A stretch of DNA of 64,000 nucleotides from Chersky-840 sp963811775. Its GTDB lineage: Bacteria > Actinomycetota > Acidimicrobiia > Acidimicrobiales > UBA8190. Location of the stretch: positions 186,001-250,000 of the forward strand of contig CAWESO010000009.1 in assembly GCA_963811775.1 (NCBI GenBank), written 5' to 3'. The notes under the pieces were generated by a model. The model was not told where the DNA came from and did no database searches. It saw only the letters and a program-made list of their open reading frames with translations. The translations under genes and the position numbers were made by a program. Below are positions 61,371-64,000 of this stretch, piece by piece (within the stretch, counting starts at the first letter, position 1; each line of letters opens with the position of its first letter).

Positions 61371-62905
61371 CCACCGGCGGCGTGCTGCGCTGGCAACGCC
61401 TCCACCCCCTGTCGCCCGCCGTTCGCAGCGGACGGGGGCTCGTGCCCCTGATCCTGGTGGGGGGGCTGTCCTCGCTGCGCGGCGGGCACAGCGACTCGAC
61501 GCAGTACGTCATCTGGATCGGGTTGGCGGTGATCGGCATCGTCTTCGGCGCCGTCCAGTGGCTGGTGACGCGTTGGGCCTTCGACGGCGCCACCCTGCGA
61601 ATCGAGACTGGTCTGGTCCGGCGCGACTCCCAGCAACTGCCCGTGGCCCGCATCCAGGCCGTCGACCTGGTGTCGCCGTTCCTGGCCCGCATCCTCGGCC
61701 TGGCCGAGCTGCGCATCCGGGTGGCCGGAGCCAAGTCGGCTCATCATCTCTCCTACCTGTCCGCCCCGGTGGCCGCCGACCTGCGGGCCCGGTTGCTCGC
61801 CGCCCACCACGGACTCGACCAGTCCGTCCCCGCCCCCGACGAGCAGCCGGTGGTGGTCGTGGCGCCGGCCCGCCTGCTCGGATCGGTGCTGCTGTCGGCC
61901 AGCACGGCGGGGGCTGTGCTCTTCGTCGCCCTGCTCGTGGGGCTGAGCACGGTGTCGCGCGCCGCGGCCGCGGCCGTGGCGGGATCGCTGTTCGTCTACC
62001 TCCTCGGGATCGGCCAGGGAATCTGGCGACGCTTCAACGAGCAGTACCGCTTCACCGTGGCCCTCGCGCCCGACGGCATCCGCATCCGGCGCGGCGTGCT
62101 CAGCACGGTGTCGGAGACCATCCCGACCGGCCGGGTCCAGGCCGTGCGGCAGATCGAGCCCCTGTTGTGGCGGGCGTTCGGCTGGTGCCGCCTCGAGGTC
62201 GACCTGGCCGGCGTCCCCGGTCACGGCCGGACCGGCGGAGGCGGGCGCGTCACCAAGGCCCTGCTCCCGGTGGGGACGCGCCCCACGGCGGACTACCTGC
62301 GACAGGTCGTGATCGGCCCGGTGGAGCCGCCCGTGACGCGCCCGCCCGAGCGGGTCCGGTGGAAGGCGGCGCTCAGTTACCACTTCCTCGCCGCCGGCCA
62401 AGACGACGCCATGGCCGTGGCCGTGACGGGGCGGGTGCAGAAGGTCACGTGCTGGGTGCCCCTGGCCAAGGCCCAGAGCATCCGCCGCGTGCAGGGCCCG
62501 GTGCAACGGGCCCTGCGGCTGGCCACGGTCCACGTGGACGTGGCCGGACGGCGCGCCGGCGCCACGTTCCGGGATCGATCCGCCGACGAGGCCGACCGTC
62601 TCGTGCGCCAGCTCGCCGTGCACAGCCGCGGGGCGCGCCAGCACGTGGCGGCAGCGGGCGTGACGACCGCCGGGGTGATCGCCGGCGGAGTGACCGCCGC
62701 GGGAGTGACGACCGCCGGCGCGTCGGTGCCGCCGGCGACGACGACGGACCCCGGCTTCGTGGCGCCGGCCCCCATGACGGCGTCGGCCATAGCCCCGGGT
62801 TGGTTCGCCGACCCGGCGCGACGGCACCAGTGGCGTTACTGGAACGGGACGGTGTGGACCGAGCACGTCTCCGACGACGGCGTCGCCGGGTTCGACCCGT
62901 CCTAG
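61367..62905 (+). CDS. YdbT-type multi-PH-domain membrane protein with C-terminal DUF2510
   Basis: 512 residues. Repeated PH (DUF304) units: FDGATLRIETGLVRRDSQQLPVARIQAVDL, then LAPDGIRIRRGVLSTVSETIPTGRVQAVRQ, then AVTGRVQKVTCWVPLAKAQSIRR. Membrane helices occur between them. A low-complexity tail (GVTTAGVIAGGVTAAGVTT) leads to a DUF2510 motif, GWFADPARRHQWRYWNGTVWTEHVSDDG, at the extreme end. It is the large partner of the preceding protein. DUF2510 is a short actinobacterial domain of unknown function. Confidence 0.9.
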   Translation: MTTGGVLRWQRLHPLSPAVRSGRGLVPLILVGGLSSLRGGHSDSTQYVIWIGLAVIGIVFGAVQWLVTRWAFDGATLRIETGLVRRDSQQLPVARIQAVDLVSPFLARILGLAELRIRVAGAKSAHHLSYLSAPVAADLRARLLAAHHGLDQSVPAPDEQPVVVVAPARLLGSVLLSASTAGAVLFVALLVGLSTVSRAAAAAVAGSLFVYLLGIGQGIWRRFNEQYRFTVALAPDGIRIRRGVLSTVSETIPTGRVQAVRQIEPLLWRAFGWCRLEVDLAGVPGHGRTGGGGRVTKALLPVGTRPTADYLRQVVIGPVEPPVTRPPERVRWKAALSYHFLAAGQDDAMAVAVTGRVQKVTCWVPLAKAQSIRRVQGPVQRALRLATVHVDVAGRRAGATFRDRSADEADRLVRQLAVHSRGARQHVAAAGVTTAGVIAGGVTAAGVTTAGASVPPATTTDPGFVAPAPMTASAIAPGWFADPARRHQWRYWNGTVWTEHVSDDGVAGFDPS

Positions 62906-62912
62906 ACGTCGG

Positions 62913-63914
62913 TCAGGACCCGCGGCTCTTGCGGAACGCCAGCAGGCGCCCGCGCTTGGCGACAAGCGACAGGTCCGTCGCCTCGACGTGCATGTCGTCG
63001 GCCAAGGACTTGTCCCCGCCGCCCTCGGGCTTCTTCGACGAGGTCTCCTTCACGGCGTCGAGGGCGCCGATGACCTCGGCCGCGCTCTCGGGCGCGCTGT
63101 AGATCGACCTCGGGTCGTCGTCGAGCTCGTCGTCGTCCTCGACCTCGTCGAGGTCCGTGAGCGGGAAGACCGGCAACGGGTCCATCGTCGTGAGCACGAG
63201 GGCGTCCTCGACGGCGAGGGGCTTGGCGAAGAAGTACCCCTGGGCGACATCGGCGCCGAGCTCGCGCAGGATCTTCACCTGCTGCGCGGTCTCGACGTTC
63301 TCGGCCACGGTGCAGATCCCGAGCGAATGGCTCACGTGCACGATCGTCTCGACCATGGCACGGCTCACGCCCCCGGCGTCGGCCAGGCCCTCGATGAGCG
63401 ACCCGTCGATCTTCATGGTGTTGATGGAGAACTGCTGGAGGCTGTCGATGGTGGACCAGTCCGACCCGATGTCGTCGACGGTCAGCTGGATGCCGAGGCG
63501 GGACATGGCGTGCAGTTCGGCGGTGGCCTCCTCGTCGGTGACGCTCGTCTCGGTGATCTCGATGGTGAGGCGGTCCGGGTTGAGCCCCGACTCCTCGATG
63601 GCCGCCGCGGCGGCTGACGCCGCCTCGCGCTGGCGCAGCTGGAACACCGAGCAGTTGACCGCGAGCTGGAGGTCGGCCTGCCAACTGGCCGCGGCCGCAC
63701 AGGCTTCGGACAGGACCCAGGCATTGAGCTCCACCATGTGGCCGTTGGCCTCGGCCCACGGGATCAACACGCTGGGGGGGATGGGGCCCAGATCGGGGTC
63801 GTTCCAGCGCAGGAAGGCCTCGAAGCCCAGCAGACGGCCCGTGGCGAGGTCGACGGCCGGCTGGAACACCAGCTCAGGCTCGCCGTCGAGGCCGAGTTCG
63901 GGTCGCTGCCTCAC
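62913..63914 (-). CDS. EAL-domain cyclic-di-GMP phosphodiesterase
   Basis: 333 residues. The EAL domain fills 15-245 and keeps the catalytic set: FEAFLRWNDP (EAF for EAL), AVNCSVFQL, IEITETSVTDE, VDDIGSDWSTIDSL, MKIDGSLIEGL, AENVETAQQ and AQGYFFAKPL. The metal-binding Glu, Asn, Glu, Asp-Asp, Lys and Gln are present, so it is probably active. The last 85 residues are acidic and Lys-rich, without a known domain. No sensor or GGDEF domain is fused. Its GTG overlaps a stop of an upstream frame, so it belongs to a longer operon. Confidence 0.9.
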   Translation of the reverse strand: MRQRPELGLDGEPELVFQPAVDLATGRLLGFEAFLRWNDPDLGPIPPSVLIPWAEANGHMVELNAWVLSEACAAAASWQADLQLAVNCSVFQLRQREAASAAAAAIEESGLNPDRLTIEITETSVTDEEATAELHAMSRLGIQLTVDDIGSDWSTIDSLQQFSINTMKIDGSLIEGLADAGGVSRAMVETIVHVSHSLGICTVAENVETAQQVKILRELGADVAQGYFFAKPLAVEDALVLTTMDPLPVFPLTDLDEVEDDDELDDDPRSIYSAPESAAEVIGALDAVKETSSKKPEGGGDKSLADDMHVEATDLSLVAKRGRLLAFRKSRGS

Positions 63915-64000
63915 GATGCCCGATGGGTGCGCGTGTCCACGTATTTGCCATCGGCCGACCGCCGGGAGACCTTGAGCGCGCCCGGAGGCGGGCCCGGAGG
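63911..64000 (-). CDS. C-terminal end of an upstream gene (partial)
   Basis: The last 29 codons of a frame ending GALKVSRRSADGKYVDTRTHRAS and TGA, which overlaps the GTG of the EAL gene. Such coupling suggests a gene co-expressed with the phosphodiesterase, perhaps a GGDEF or sensory protein. Too short to identify. Confidence 0.5.
   Translation of the reverse strand, partial: PPGPPPGALKVSRRSADGKYVDTRTHRAS

Overview
The window is about 71% GC, has very few A/T third codon positions, and is densely packed with many ATGA/GTGA/TTGA stop-start overlaps. Gene content points to an actinobacterium, most likely of the class Acidimicrobiia. The indicators are the FGDA-type surface repeats at the left edge, an actinobacterial bc1-aa3 oxidase set (QcrCAB, CtaCDEF), a DUF222/HNH gene, an F420-type LLM oxidoreductase, DUF3052, DUF2510 and an MptB-like mannosyltransferase. 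No rRNA, tRNA, integrase, insertion sequence or CRISPR array was seen, so this looks like ordinary chromosome. The placement is inferred from family content only.

Left part (1-13.8 kb): end of a repeat-rich surface protein; an ECF sigma factor with its own GGAACC-N16-CGTC promoter, overlapping a membrane protein that carries a SecD-like head domain; a GMC oxidoreductase with its small subunit; DUF222/HNH; DUF503; a SulP transporter whose start codon lies in a 17-bp tandem repeat; a coupled sulfotransferase/DUF1214 pair; a GNAT enzyme; and a GH31 glucosidase. 13.9-23 kb: alpha/beta hydrolase, then a lipid-catabolism block (acyl-CoA dehydrogenase, hotdog thioesterase, TetR regulator with an operator, thiolase-like protein, enoyl-CoA hydratase), a CopD-like membrane protein, TatA, a membrane protein without a usual start codon, and an alkylsulfatase-like hydrolase.

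23-43 kb is the energy core: ctaC-ctaD-ctaF on the plus strand; mannosyltransferase, PhyH, DUF3052 and GNAT genes; then qcrB-qcrA-qcrC-ctaE read on the minus strand from ctaE to qcrB. A HelD helicase follows, then hemE-hemH-hemG/Y, and an Lnt-like acyltransferase with Ser where Cys is expected. Together these genes make heme and build the cytochrome bc1-aa3 branch.

43-64 kb: NAD-dependent epimerase, beta-helix lipoprotein, a histidine kinase with two response regulators, secreted Ig-like repeat proteins, LLM oxidoreductase, HAD phosphatase, acetyl-CoA synthetase, a DUF2156 (MprF-like) gene broken by about seven frameshifts, a hydrolase, GNAT, two PH-domain membrane proteins and an EAL-domain protein. 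Three envelope or secreted-protein genes (MptB-like, the 51-kb secreted protein, DUF2156) carry single-base frameshifts without nonsense codons; either the sequence has local indel errors or these genes are recently broken. Many genes without a Shine-Dalgarno have a TANNNT box 6-8 nt before the start codon, which suggests leaderless transcription is common.
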